Shown here piece by piece: positions 33,760 to 41,047 of a stretch of DNA of 42,500 bases (positions are counted from its first letter, which is position 1; the number at the start of each line of letters is the position of its first letter). The notes beneath the pieces were generated by a model, which made no database searches, was not told the origin of the DNA, and saw only the letters and a list, made by a program, of their open reading frames with translations. Origin of the DNA: an uncultured Bacilli bacterium (lineage in GTDB: Bacteria; Bacillota_I; Bacilli_A; RF39; UBA660); contig CALVRJ010000009.1 in NCBI GenBank assembly GCA_944358545.1, positions 1 to 42,500 of the forward strand, given 5' to 3'. A program made the translations under genes and the position numbers.

Positions 33760-34766
33760 ATGAATAAAGAACTAGAATTCAAAATGAGAGATGGGCTTAT
33801 CATAAGAGGTTCCTTAGAAGGAAACCCAGAATCCGAAAACCTTGTCGTTATGCTTCACATTGGAGGCTATGACTGCCATGAAAAAGGTATCAAAGAAGTA
33901 AAAAAATATTTTATAATCCCCTAGGTAATTATGACTACCTTACTCAAATACTTAAAGACGACTATCTTATTTTAAGAATAGATCAAAGAAATCATGGTAA
34001 GAGCGGCAAAAACATCGATATTTCAAAACTAAAAGAGCTATTAAATGTTCCTGAAAAAGACTAAATAATCAAAACCTTACTCGAAAGAGACAAACAAAAA
34101 ATAAATGACATAATAAAGACCTATCTTGAGTTATCCACCATAATAAAAAAGCACCTTTAAAAGACCTATCATTTATTGAAATGGCCCATGATTTAGAATA
34201 AGTGATGAATAAACTTTCTGAAAAAATAAATGTAAACTTCAAAACCATAGATTATGTCGCAACCTGTATGGGAACTGTTGTCCTAGGTCTTTACCTAGAA
34301 AAAGAAGAAAACAGAGCCAAAGCAAACTCTCTAACTCTTTTTTCACCCCTATATACCTTCGATTATTCTTTTCTTAACCCGCCTATCACCTCTAATTTTT
34401 TATATAATAAAAAACAAATCATTGAAAGTGGAAACCAGTTTCGCTTAGGAAATGCTGTTGAAGGAAAGTCCACCTATGAAGAAATCAAAAGATTTTCTAA
34501 AAATTTTCTTGAAAACATCAAAAATTTAAACATTGAAACATTATGCCTTTAAGGGAAAAATGATGTTTTAGTTCCATCTTCTGAGCAGTTCAAATTATTT
34601 ACTGAAATTATTAATAACAGAAATGAAAAAGAATTAAAAGATGTCTATTATGCCGAAATTCCAGCTGTTCACTGCCTCTATGATTCCATCTATCCATCCT
34701 TAATTGAAACATCCGATTTTATTAATTCAAATCATCCAAAACAAAAGAAATTAATATTAAAATGAG
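33760..34766 (+). pseudogene. Decayed alpha/beta hydrolase gene
   Basis: ATG 33760 abuts the SWIM stop codon. The frame MRDGLIIRGSLEGN...LVVMLHIGG is a hydrolase start, but stops at TAG 33922. Homology continues in another frame (NPLGNYDYLTQIL ... LRIDQRNHGKSGK) to TAA 34062, and again at 34202-34552 (VATCMGTVVLGLYLEK, nucleophile-elbow region with Cys-Met-Gly), then past an in-frame TAA into GKNDVLVPSSEQFKLF and VHCLYD, the acid/His end. At least one frameshift and several stops show it is dead, while promoter and operon position remain. Confidence 0.88.
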
Positions 34767-34787
34767 TAAACGATACTCATTTTTTTC
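34762..34787 (+). terminator. Intrinsic terminator before the cas9 leader
   Basis: AATGAGTA pairs with TACTCATT around AACGA, followed by TTTTTT. Confidence 0.85.
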
Positions 34788-34813
34788 AAAACAAATAAAA
34801 AATGTGATATAAT
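34785..34813 (+). promoter_or_regulatory. Promoter of the short RNA/cas9 leader transcript
   Basis: Extended -10 TG-A-TATAAT (34805-34813) with TTCAAA (34785-34790) as a weak -35 at 17 bp. Predicted transcription start near 34820. Confidence 0.65.
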
Positions 34814-34819
34814 CAAGTT

Positions 34820-34866
34820 AGAGAAGGGCAGTAGAGACTTACATTGTTTTTATCTGCTCTTTTTTA
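34820..34866 (+). ncRNA. Candidate short RNA or attenuator leader upstream of cas9
   Basis: From the predicted start, about 47 nt end in a terminator-like structure: AAGGGCAG (34824-34831) pairs with CTGCTCTT (34854-34861), 22-nt loop, then a T-run to 34865. It could be an independent small RNA or an attenuated 5' leader of cas9. It has no obvious anti-repeat, though it shares short tracts (ACATT, TGC) with the tracrRNA; I do not claim homology. Confidence 0.45.
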
Positions 34867-34873
34867 TAACTTG

Positions 34874-34902
34874 TTGTTATTCGCTGATGTCTATGATAAA
34901 AT
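34874..34902 (+). promoter_or_regulatory. cas9 promoter
   Basis: TTGTTA (34874-34879), 17-bp spacer, TAAAAT (34897-34902) with TG at 34894-34895. Predicted start near 34909; SD AAGGAAGGAAG then precedes cas9. Confidence 0.65.
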
Positions 34903-34951
34903 TAACTTGTGATAACAAAAGTATAGTAATAAAAGGAAGGAAGTATGATTT

Positions 34952-37900
34952 ATGAAAGAAAAATATTCATTGGGAATTGATATTGGTATCGCATCAACTG
35001 GTTGGGGACTTTTAGCCCTTGATGATAATGGCGACCCAAAAAGAATTATTGATGCCGGATCATTGATATTCCCTGCTGCCGAAAAAGCCAAAACAGGAGA
35101 AAAGAAAGCCTCTGTCAGAAGAGGATATCGTGGAACTAGAAGAAATATTCAAAGAAAAGAATATAGGCTAGATAGAGTAAAAAAATTACTTTATGATAAT
35201 GGTATTTTAGGTACACCAAAAGATATATCATCTTTACTACCTAGTGAAAGAGAAGAATACCTAAATATTATTTATAGTATGATGGTGGAAGAATATTATA
35301 AAGGGAAAAATATAACCCCATATGATATTAAAGTTAAAGGACTAGATGAAAAGCTAAGTAATAACGAACTTGCAATTATCTTATGTCACTGGGCAAAACA
35401 TCGTGGATATAAGTCAAATCGTGAAGATGACTCTGATAATTCATCAGAAAATGGAAAAGTTAAAACCGCCATCTCTGAAAATGAAAAGATTATGAAAGAT
35501 AATAATTACCGTATTGTCAGTGAAATGTTTTTAAAAAATGATAAATTCAAAGATGGGATAAGAAACTCAAGTGATAATTATAAAATGTCTGTCACTAGAG
35601 AAATGTATCAAGATGAAATAGAAAAAGTATTAAATAAACAAATAGAACTAGAAACAATAACTAAAGAGTTTAAAGATAAATATTTAGACATTTGGTCAGC
35701 TCAAAGACATTACTCAAAAGGGCCAGGATACTACTTTGTCAAAGATAAAGAAACAGGCAAAACCAAAAAAGTCATTTCTCCATACGGTTCAGAAACAAGT
35801 TTAATATCAAGAATGGTTGGAGAATGTAAATTTGATCATAAACCTCGTGCCCCAAAACAAGCACCTTCATCAGAAAAATTTGTCTATGTTGAAAAACTTT
35901 TAAACTTGAGATATAAAACAACGGAAGACTATGTTGGACTAACTCCGGAACAGCTTACTAAAGCAGTCGAACTTTTCTATAATAAAGAGACAATTAAATA
36001 TAAAGATATAACTAAAATTATTGATCAAGAACACGTTATATATAAAAATAATCAAGTATCTTCAAAAGACTATAAAAAAGCCTGTGACAAAATAGCCAAA
36101 GAACTTGGCAAAGACAAAATACAAGTTTCCGAATTAACCTCAGAAGAAAAAGAAGAGTTAAATAAACTCTTAGATGATGCCAAACAAAATAATGAATTTT
36201 TCAAATCTAAAGGCTATATCTTATTTAAAAAAGGATTTAGTAAATGGAATCCAAATGAATGGGATAAAATTAAAGAAAATTTAAAACTATTAGACGAAAT
36301 ATCAGTAATTTTAGCCAATTGTAAATTAAATGAAGACATTAAATCAGAAGTTGAAAAATCAGAAAACATTCCAAATGAATATATTGAACCAATTGAAAAT
36401 ATGCCAACCTTTAAAGATCATATTAGATTGTCTTTAGAAGCAATTTATCAAATATTACCTTTGATGCTTCAAGGAAAAAGATATGATGAAGCAGCTACTG
36501 AAGTGTTTAAAGATTTTAGAGGTGAAAACTCAAACGTTAAACATGATTTGGTTCTTCCATTCAGCGAAGGTGATGACGCTCTAGAAGTAAATCAATTAGT
36601 TATGCATTCTCTATCTGAAGCCAGAAAAATCATAAATGCTATTATTAAAAAGTATGGACTACCAGAGAGAATAAACATTGAAACCGCTAGAGAACTTGCT
36701 AAATCAATTGAAGAAAGACGCGAAATTGAAAAAAGACAAAAAGATAATTTTGAAAGAAAATTAAAAGATAAAAAAATAATATCCGAATTAACTGGAAAAG
36801 CTATTGATAAAGTTACTAGTAAAGATGTCTTAAAATATAGACTTTGGCAAGAACAAGGAGAATTCTGCCCTTATACCTTGAAGAAAATAACTTTACAAGA
36901 CATTTATCAAGATGATAACGTAGAAATAGATCATATTCTTCCTTATTCAAGAACCTTTGATGATAGCTATTTAAATAAAACCCTTGTATTTAAATCTGCC
37001 AATCAAGAGAAAAAACAAAGAACACCTTATGAATGGTTTGGTAAAACCGAAAAGTGGAACCATTATAAAAACTTTATCTCAAATCAGTCTACTATTCCAG
37101 ATAAGAAAAAAGATAATTACCTTTTAGAAGATTTAACTCCAGAAATAGCTGGTCAAATGCGAAATCAAAATTTAAACGATACCAAATATATCGCCAGAGC
37201 CCTAGTAAGCTTCTTAAAAGCTAATTTAAATGTCAAAGAAATAAACACCTTTAGTGGTTCAATGACTGGTATTTTAAGAAGTAGATGGGGACTTAATGGC
37301 CTAACAACGAGCTATGAATCACCAACCTATTATGTCAAAAATGATACCTACGAAGAAATAAAGAAAAACAGAGACTGTAATATCCATCATGCCATGGATG
37401 GAATTGTCATTGCTTCTATGAACAAATCGCTAGAAATGAAAATAGCTGCGTACGAAAAAATACATAGACAGTTTATGAACGCTACAAGTGAAGAATTAAA
37501 TAAAATTGAAAAGGAAACTGAACTAGAATTTAAAGATTATACAGACGAAAAAACTGGTGAAATGACAAATGTTGGATTTAGAAATTATATTGATGACTGC
37601 ATCAAAGAATCAAAATTAACTGGATTAAAATATAAAAATTTAAGATTCCCAGAACCATACAATAATTTTGCTAATGAAGCTAAGGTTAGATTGTATGAAC
37701 GTGATATAAATGTTATAAAAAATTATGTTAAAACATTACCAAATTATAATGGTGATGATATAAGTAGCATTAAAGTAGTAAATCCAGTTAATGTTAAACT
37801 AAAAGCCACAGGTTCAATGCACGCCGAAACATACTTTGGAATTAATAAAGAACAAAAGTTAAAATATAATAGAATACCTGTTGAAAAATTAACTCAAAAA

Positions 37901-38587
37901 AATATAGATGACATTGCCGATAAAGACAAAGGTGCTAAAGAAATATATCTTACTTTAAAATCATGGCTTGGTACAGAAAAGGGTACCGATGTTATTAAAG
38001 AAAAGGGATATCCTAAAAACCCTAAAACCGGAAATCTAATTAAAAAAGTTAAAATGGCCACAGAATTTACTCCAGGTAAAGGACATATTATTAAAGAAAA
38101 AATAAATGGTAAAGATGTTGAAAGATTTGTTGCTAAAGAAAGCGTCTTTACAATAGATGTATATAAAAAACAAGATGATGATAAACTTTATTTTGTTGGA
38201 TATGATTTATTTGATTTAGCCAATATTAAAAGAATAAAACAAAATAAAGATATCGACTTTGATGTACAATTATGGTATGGTCAAGGTTCAAACTATGAAA
38301 TAACAAACTACAAATCATTATCTAATAAATACACAAAACTATATACATTATCTAAAAACCAGCTTGTCTATATTGAATTAAAAGATGGTAAAAATGCTAT
38401 ATGCTATATAAACGGCTTCAGCAGCGGCATGCTTGAAGTAGCGAGTGTCACAGGTGATGGTCATGATTTATATGGGCAAGGCAAATTATTTGAAAAAGAA
38501 CGCTCACAATACCAAATAACCATTTCTACCATTAAAGAAATAAAGAAATTAGAAATTACTAAACTTGGAGAAATCAATGGGCTATAG
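34952..38587 (+). CDS. cas9: CRISPR-associated endonuclease Cas9 (type II)
   Basis: RNA-guided double-strand DNA nuclease of 1211 aa. RuvC-I is KYSLGIDIGIASTGWG with catalytic Asp10; the Arg-rich bridge helix SVRRGYRGTRRNIQRKEYRL is at about 51-75. RuvC-II is NIETARELAKS with Glu577; HNH is VEIDHILPYS with Asp660-His661; RuvC-III is HHAMDG with His813 and Asp816. All catalytic residues are present, so it should cut. It is longer than typical II-C Cas9 (about 980-1100) and shorter than most II-A (about 1370). The C-terminal 250 or so residues would hold the PAM-interacting domain; the PAM cannot be read off. Start ATG 34952 follows SD AAGGAAGGAAG; an out-of-frame ATG lies at 34945. Its end overlaps cas1 by 11 nt. 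Confidence 0.99.
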   Translation: MKEKYSLGIDIGIASTGWGLLALDDNGDPKRIIDAGSLIFPAAEKAKTGEKKASVRRGYRGTRRNIQRKEYRLDRVKKLLYDNGILGTPKDISSLLPSEREEYLNIIYSMMVEEYYKGKNITPYDIKVKGLDEKLSNNELAIILCHWAKHRGYKSNREDDSDNSSENGKVKTAISENEKIMKDNNYRIVSEMFLKNDKFKDGIRNSSDNYKMSVTREMYQDEIEKVLNKQIELETITKEFKDKYLDIWSAQRHYSKGPGYYFVKDKETGKTKKVISPYGSETSLISRMVGECKFDHKPRAPKQAPSSEKFVYVEKLLNLRYKTTEDYVGLTPEQLTKAVELFYNKETIKYKDITKIIDQEHVIYKNNQVSSKDYKKACDKIAKELGKDKIQVSELTSEEKEELNKLLDDAKQNNEFFKSKGYILFKKGFSKWNPNEWDKIKENLKLLDEISVILANCKLNEDIKSEVEKSENIPNEYIEPIENMPTFKDHIRLSLEAIYQILPLMLQGKRYDEAATEVFKDFRGENSNVKHDLVLPFSEGDDALEVNQLVMHSLSEARKIINAIIKKYGLPERINIETARELAKSIEERREIEKRQKDNFERKLKDKKIISELTGKAIDKVTSKDVLKYRLWQEQGEFCPYTLKKITLQDIYQDDNVEIDHILPYSRTFDDSYLNKTLVFKSANQEKKQRTPYEWFGKTEKWNHYKNFISNQSTIPDKKKDNYLLEDLTPEIAGQMRNQNLNDTKYIARALVSFLKANLNVKEINTFSGSMTGILRSRWGLNGLTTSYESPTYYVKNDTYEEIKKNRDCNIHHAMDGIVIASMNKSLEMKIAAYEKIHRQFMNATSEELNKIEKETELEFKDYTDEKTGEMTNVGFRNYIDDCIKESKLTGLKYKNLRFPEPYNNFANEAKVRLYERDINVIKNYVKTLPNYNGDDISSIKVVNPVNVKLKATGSMHAETYFGINKEQKLKYNRIPVEKLTQKNIDDIADKDKGAKEIYLTLKSWLGTEKGTDVIKEKGYPKNPKTGNLIKKVKMATEFTPGKGHIIKEKINGKDVERFVAKESVFTIDVYKKQDDDKLYFVGYDLFDLANIKRIKQNKDIDFDVQLWYGQGSNYEITNYKSLSNKYTKLYTLSKNQLVYIELKDGKNAICYINGFSSGMLEVASVTGDGHDLYGQGKLFEKERSQYQITISTIKEIKKLEITKLGEINGL

Positions 38588-39464
38588 ACAAGTAATTATT
38601 AAAAAAAGTGATAAATTAAGAACCGAAAATAACAATTTAGTAGTAATTAAAGAAGAAAAAGAAAACAGAATACCATTAGAAGATATAAATTTTGTCATTT
38701 TAGAAGATAATCAGACCGTTATTACTGGTAAACTATTATCTTCTTTTGGTGAACATGGAATTTGTTTCATAGCTTGTAATGATAAATATGAACCCGTTAG
38801 TATTATGTATCCATATAATTATCATTTTAAGCAGCTTGAAAATATAGAATATCAACTTAATTTACAAGAAAATTTAAAAGAAAAAATATGGCAAGAAATA
38901 GTTATCCATAAAATAGAAAATGAAATAGCTGTTTTATGTCAAACAAGTAAAGATGAAAGAACGATTTCTATTTTAGAAAATTATACTAAAGAAGTAGAAC
39001 CAGGAGATAAGACCAACCGTGAGGGTCTTGCTGCTAAACTGTATTTCAGAAGTTTATTTGGAAGTGATTTTATTAGATTTTATGATGACTCTGTTAATAA
39101 TGCCTTAAATTATTGTTATCAAATAATAAAAAGTTCAATAATAAGAACTCTAAGTATATATGGATTAAATACATATTTAGGCGTTAACCATAAATCAAAA
39201 GTTAATAATTTTAACCTGGCTTATGATTTGATTGAACCATATAGAGCAATTGCTGATAAATATGTCTATGCTCTAGTTAAAGATGATAATCCAGAACTTT
39301 CTTTTGAACTGCGAAGACAGTTAATTAATATTTTAAATTATCCTGTTATATGTGAAAATAAAAAATGTAGTTTAGAATACAGTATAGATTTACTTGTTAA
39401 AAGCTATGTCAAAACTATATCTAGCGGAGAGGTGAATCTATCTTTTCCTAAGTTAATAGAATAG
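38577..39464 (+). CDS. cas1: CRISPR-associated integrase Cas1
   Basis: The integrase subunit of the spacer-acquisition complex, 295 aa. Conserved Cas1 motifs: HGICFIACND, NREGLAAKLYFRSLFG with the first metal Glu, GLNTYLGVNHKS with the metal His, and NLAYDLIEPYR with the downstream acidic residue. The length fits the type II family. ATG 38577 is chosen because GGAG is 6 nt upstream; an in-frame TTG (38565) is too early. It overlaps cas9 by 11 nt (coupled translation) and precedes cas2 by 23 nt. Confidence 0.98.
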   Translation: MGYRQVIIKKSDKLRTENNNLVVIKEEKENRIPLEDINFVILEDNQTVITGKLLSSFGEHGICFIACNDKYEPVSIMYPYNYHFKQLENIEYQLNLQENLKEKIWQEIVIHKIENEIAVLCQTSKDERTISILENYTKEVEPGDKTNREGLAAKLYFRSLFGSDFIRFYDDSVNNALNYCYQIIKSSIIRTLSIYGLNTYLGVNHKSKVNNFNLAYDLIEPYRAIADKYVYALVKDDNPELSFELRRQLINILNYPVICENKKCSLEYSIDLLVKSYVKTISSGEVNLSFPKLIE

Positions 39465-39487
39465 GGGATGTAATTATAAATAGATTT

Positions 39488-39796
39488 ATGAGATTAATAG
39501 TTATGTATGACTTGCCAGTAATTTCCGAAAAAGATAAAAAAATATACGGAAAATTCAGAAGATTTCTTTTGAATGATGGCTATATTATGATGCAATATTC
39601 AGTATATTCAAGAATCTGTAAAAACCATGATGATATAATAAAACATATCAATAGAATAAGACAAAATACACCAGAAAAAGGAAATGTAAGATTAATACAA
39701 GTGACTGAAAATCAATATAATAATATGTTACTTTTAACGGGAAATAAATTAGATGATGAACTTATAACTAATGAATCGTTAATTGTTTTCGAATAA
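39488..39796 (+). CDS. cas2: CRISPR-associated protein Cas2
   Basis: A 102-aa ferredoxin-fold protein that holds the Cas1 dimers in the integration complex. The first strand MRLIVMYDLPV carries the family Asp; MMQYSVYSRIC and VRLIQVTENQYNNM follow the Cas2 pattern. The SD is weak (AGGGGATG lies about 17 nt upstream), so cas2 may depend on coupling to cas1. It is the last gene of the plus-strand cas operon and is followed by a bidirectional terminator. Confidence 0.97.
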   Translation: MRLIVMYDLPVISEKDKKIYGKFRRFLLNDGYIMMQYSVYSRICKNHDDIIKHINRIRQNTPEKGNVRLIQVTENQYNNMLLLTGNKLDDELITNESLIVFE

Positions 39797-39827
39797 AAAA
39801 ACGTAGTGAAAAATCACTACGTTTTTA
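39795..39827. terminator. Bidirectional terminator of the cas operon
   Basis: ACGTAGTGA pairs perfectly with TCACTACGT around AAAA; an A-run on the left and T-run on the right. It ends cas9-cas1-cas2 mRNA just before the convergent tracrRNA terminator. Confidence 0.9.
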
Positions 39828-39832
39828 AGTAC

Positions 39833-39925
39833 AAAAAAAGTCGAAAGGCTCGACCAAACCTAAGGCATAAATGCCTTATTGCAGCAACCTGCAAAATTTT
39901 AGTAATGTTACGTTGTCCCCAACGT
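39833..39925 (-). ncRNA. tracrRNA, about 93 nt
   Basis: On the minus strand, downstream of a near-consensus promoter. It starts with an ACGTTG-GGGA-CAACGT hairpin and an anti-repeat AACATTACTAAAATTTTGC pairing with repeat positions about 15-33. Then AGGTTGCTGCAAT pairs with positions 1-13 apart from mismatches at 5 and 10. So nearly the whole 36-nt repeat is covered. Beyond it lie AAGGC-ATTTAT-GCCTT and a terminator hairpin GTCGA-GCCTT-TCGAC followed by seven U (39833-39839). This agrees with type II tracrRNA architecture: anti-repeat, nexus-like hairpin, terminal hairpin. Confidence 0.92.
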
Positions 39926-39927
39926 AC

Positions 39928-40980
39928 TTAAAGTATATCAATTATTTCATATTCTGTCAATAGCTCGTCACAAATAAATTTTAAAAACTGAATTTCTTCA
40001 CTGTTCCTTGTTATAATATAACTGCCATCAGAATCATATTTATTAAAATAAATATAATCACTAGTTAAAATGATACCAATGTTTGTCTTTTGAAAAACAT
40101 AATTATTTTTATAAAAAATATTGATATCTTTTTCGTTTATTAAATGAACATTGTTATTATAAAATACTTCAAAAGAAATTGACTCCTGATTTTTTTGATA
40201 TTCTCTTCCTATTATACTTCTTTTAATTATATAATTTAAATCAGAAAGTTTATATAATTTTTGATTATTAATTTTATATACATCAAATTCTTTTGACAAA
40301 TATGTATAAACTATAGGATTTGAAGTACTTAAAATAAAATGACAATTATCAGATGAATATTTAGAAACAAACTTCAAAATTCTGATTATATTATCTGAGT
40401 CCAAATATAAATCAAAGTCATCTATAATAATAAACTTTTCTTTGTTGTCGTTAAAATTAAGTAAAGCAAGTTGATATAATAAAATTCTTTTAAAACTTTT
40501 TGGAATTTTTTTATTATCATTTAAATCATTAATATAAACAGAAGTAAATTTATTTATAATATTATCTAAATCAGTAATGTCAATATCAAACTTGATTTTA
40601 TTATCAAAGTATTGATTCATATTTTTATCTAAATAATCATTAACTTTAGAGTCTATTTTATCAAATGTCGAATTTACTTCCTTTAATAATTGGTCCTTAT
40701 TAATACTACTCATTATTGAATCATAAATTGTAGATCTAAATAAATTACTTTTTGTAAAAGAAAATTCATCATTAAAATCAGCTTCTTCACTGAAAAAAAT
40801 AACATCATATTCATTTTTTTGCCGTTTTAAAGAGTTAACAATTGCATTACCATTTTTTAAAGAATCGGCCAGTACTTTTAAAGTTTTAGTTTTACCAGAA
40901 TTATTAGATCCAAACATAACACAATTATTATTAAAATTAACATTATACTCATTTTCTTTATCAGAAAAAATAATTTCCAT
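39928..40980 (-). CDS. P-loop ATPase (SMC/RecF-like head) between tracrRNA and CRISPR array; Csn2-like candidate
   Basis: A 350-aa ABC/SMC-head-like ATPase. Walker A is GSNNSGKT (residues 24-31, Lys30). A helical insert follows at about 85-135. A degenerate signature-like segment KSFKRILLYQLALL (161-174) is followed by Walker B FIIIDDFD (183-190) and a switch-type His/Ser-Thr-Ser region CHFILSTSNP (213-222). The length equals that of long-form Csn2 (about 350 aa), and Csn2 derives from the same ATPase superfamily, though described Csn2 proteins lack a canonical functional P-loop. Location between cas2/tracrRNA and the array suggests a role in adaptation. It is transcribed opposite to the cas genes, from the shared leader. 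An unrelated passenger ATPase is the alternative. Confidence 0.8.
   Translation of the reverse strand: MEIIFSDKENEYNVNFNNNCVMFGSNNSGKTKTLKVLADSLKNGNAIVNSLKRQKNEYDVIFFSEEADFNDEFSFTKSNLFRSTIYDSIMSSINKDQLLKEVNSTFDKIDSKVNDYLDKNMNQYFDNKIKFDIDITDLDNIINKFTSVYINDLNDNKKIPKSFKRILLYQLALLNFNDNKEKFIIIDDFDLYLDSDNIIRILKFVSKYSSDNCHFILSTSNPIVYTYLSKEFDVYKINNQKLYKLSDLNYIIKRSIIGREYQKNQESISFEVFYNNNVHLINEKDINIFYKNNYVFQKTNIGIILTSDYIYFNKYDSDGSYIITRNSEEIQFLKFICDELLTEYEIIDIL
39932..39960 (-). promoter_or_regulatory. tracrRNA promoter inside the ATPase gene
   Basis: On the minus strand, TTGACA (39955-39960), a 17-bp spacer, then TATACT (39932-39937). It lies wholly within the last codons of the 350-aa ATPase; predicted start about 39925, immediately after the ATPase stop (39928-39930). 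Confidence 0.85.
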
Positions 40981-40998
40981 ACTATTATCACCATTAAT

Positions 40999-41007
40999 AT
41001 TATAACA
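40999..41007 (-). promoter_or_regulatory. Promoter of the ATPase gene, in the CRISPR leader
   Basis: On the minus strand, an extended -10 (TG-T-TATAAT) lies 19 nt before the ATPase ATG; SD GGTGAT follows. The -35 region would lie inside the array promoter. Confidence 0.65.
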
Positions 41008-41009
41008 AA

Positions 41010-41038
41010 TTGCATTATTTTTTAAAATAAGTTATAAT
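41010..41038 (+). promoter_or_regulatory. CRISPR array promoter in the leader
   Basis: TTGCAT (41010-41015), 17-bp spacer, TATAAT (41033-41038). The predicted start (about 41045) is 3 nt before the first repeat, so transcription runs rightward through the array. Confidence 0.85.
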
Positions 41039-41047
41039 TATTTTGAG

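Noticed and set aside
18520..34766. Integrated element with att sites at tRNA-His
   Set aside because: No integrase, and no repeated copy of the tRNA 3' end was seen in the window.
33760..34766. Several small independent genes
   Set aside because: The pieces follow one alpha/beta hydrolase in order across frames; this is decay and not a gene cluster.
34820..34866. Second tracrRNA upstream of cas9
   Set aside because: No stretch pairs convincingly with the repeat; shared short tracts are too few. Kept only as a generic small RNA or attenuator.
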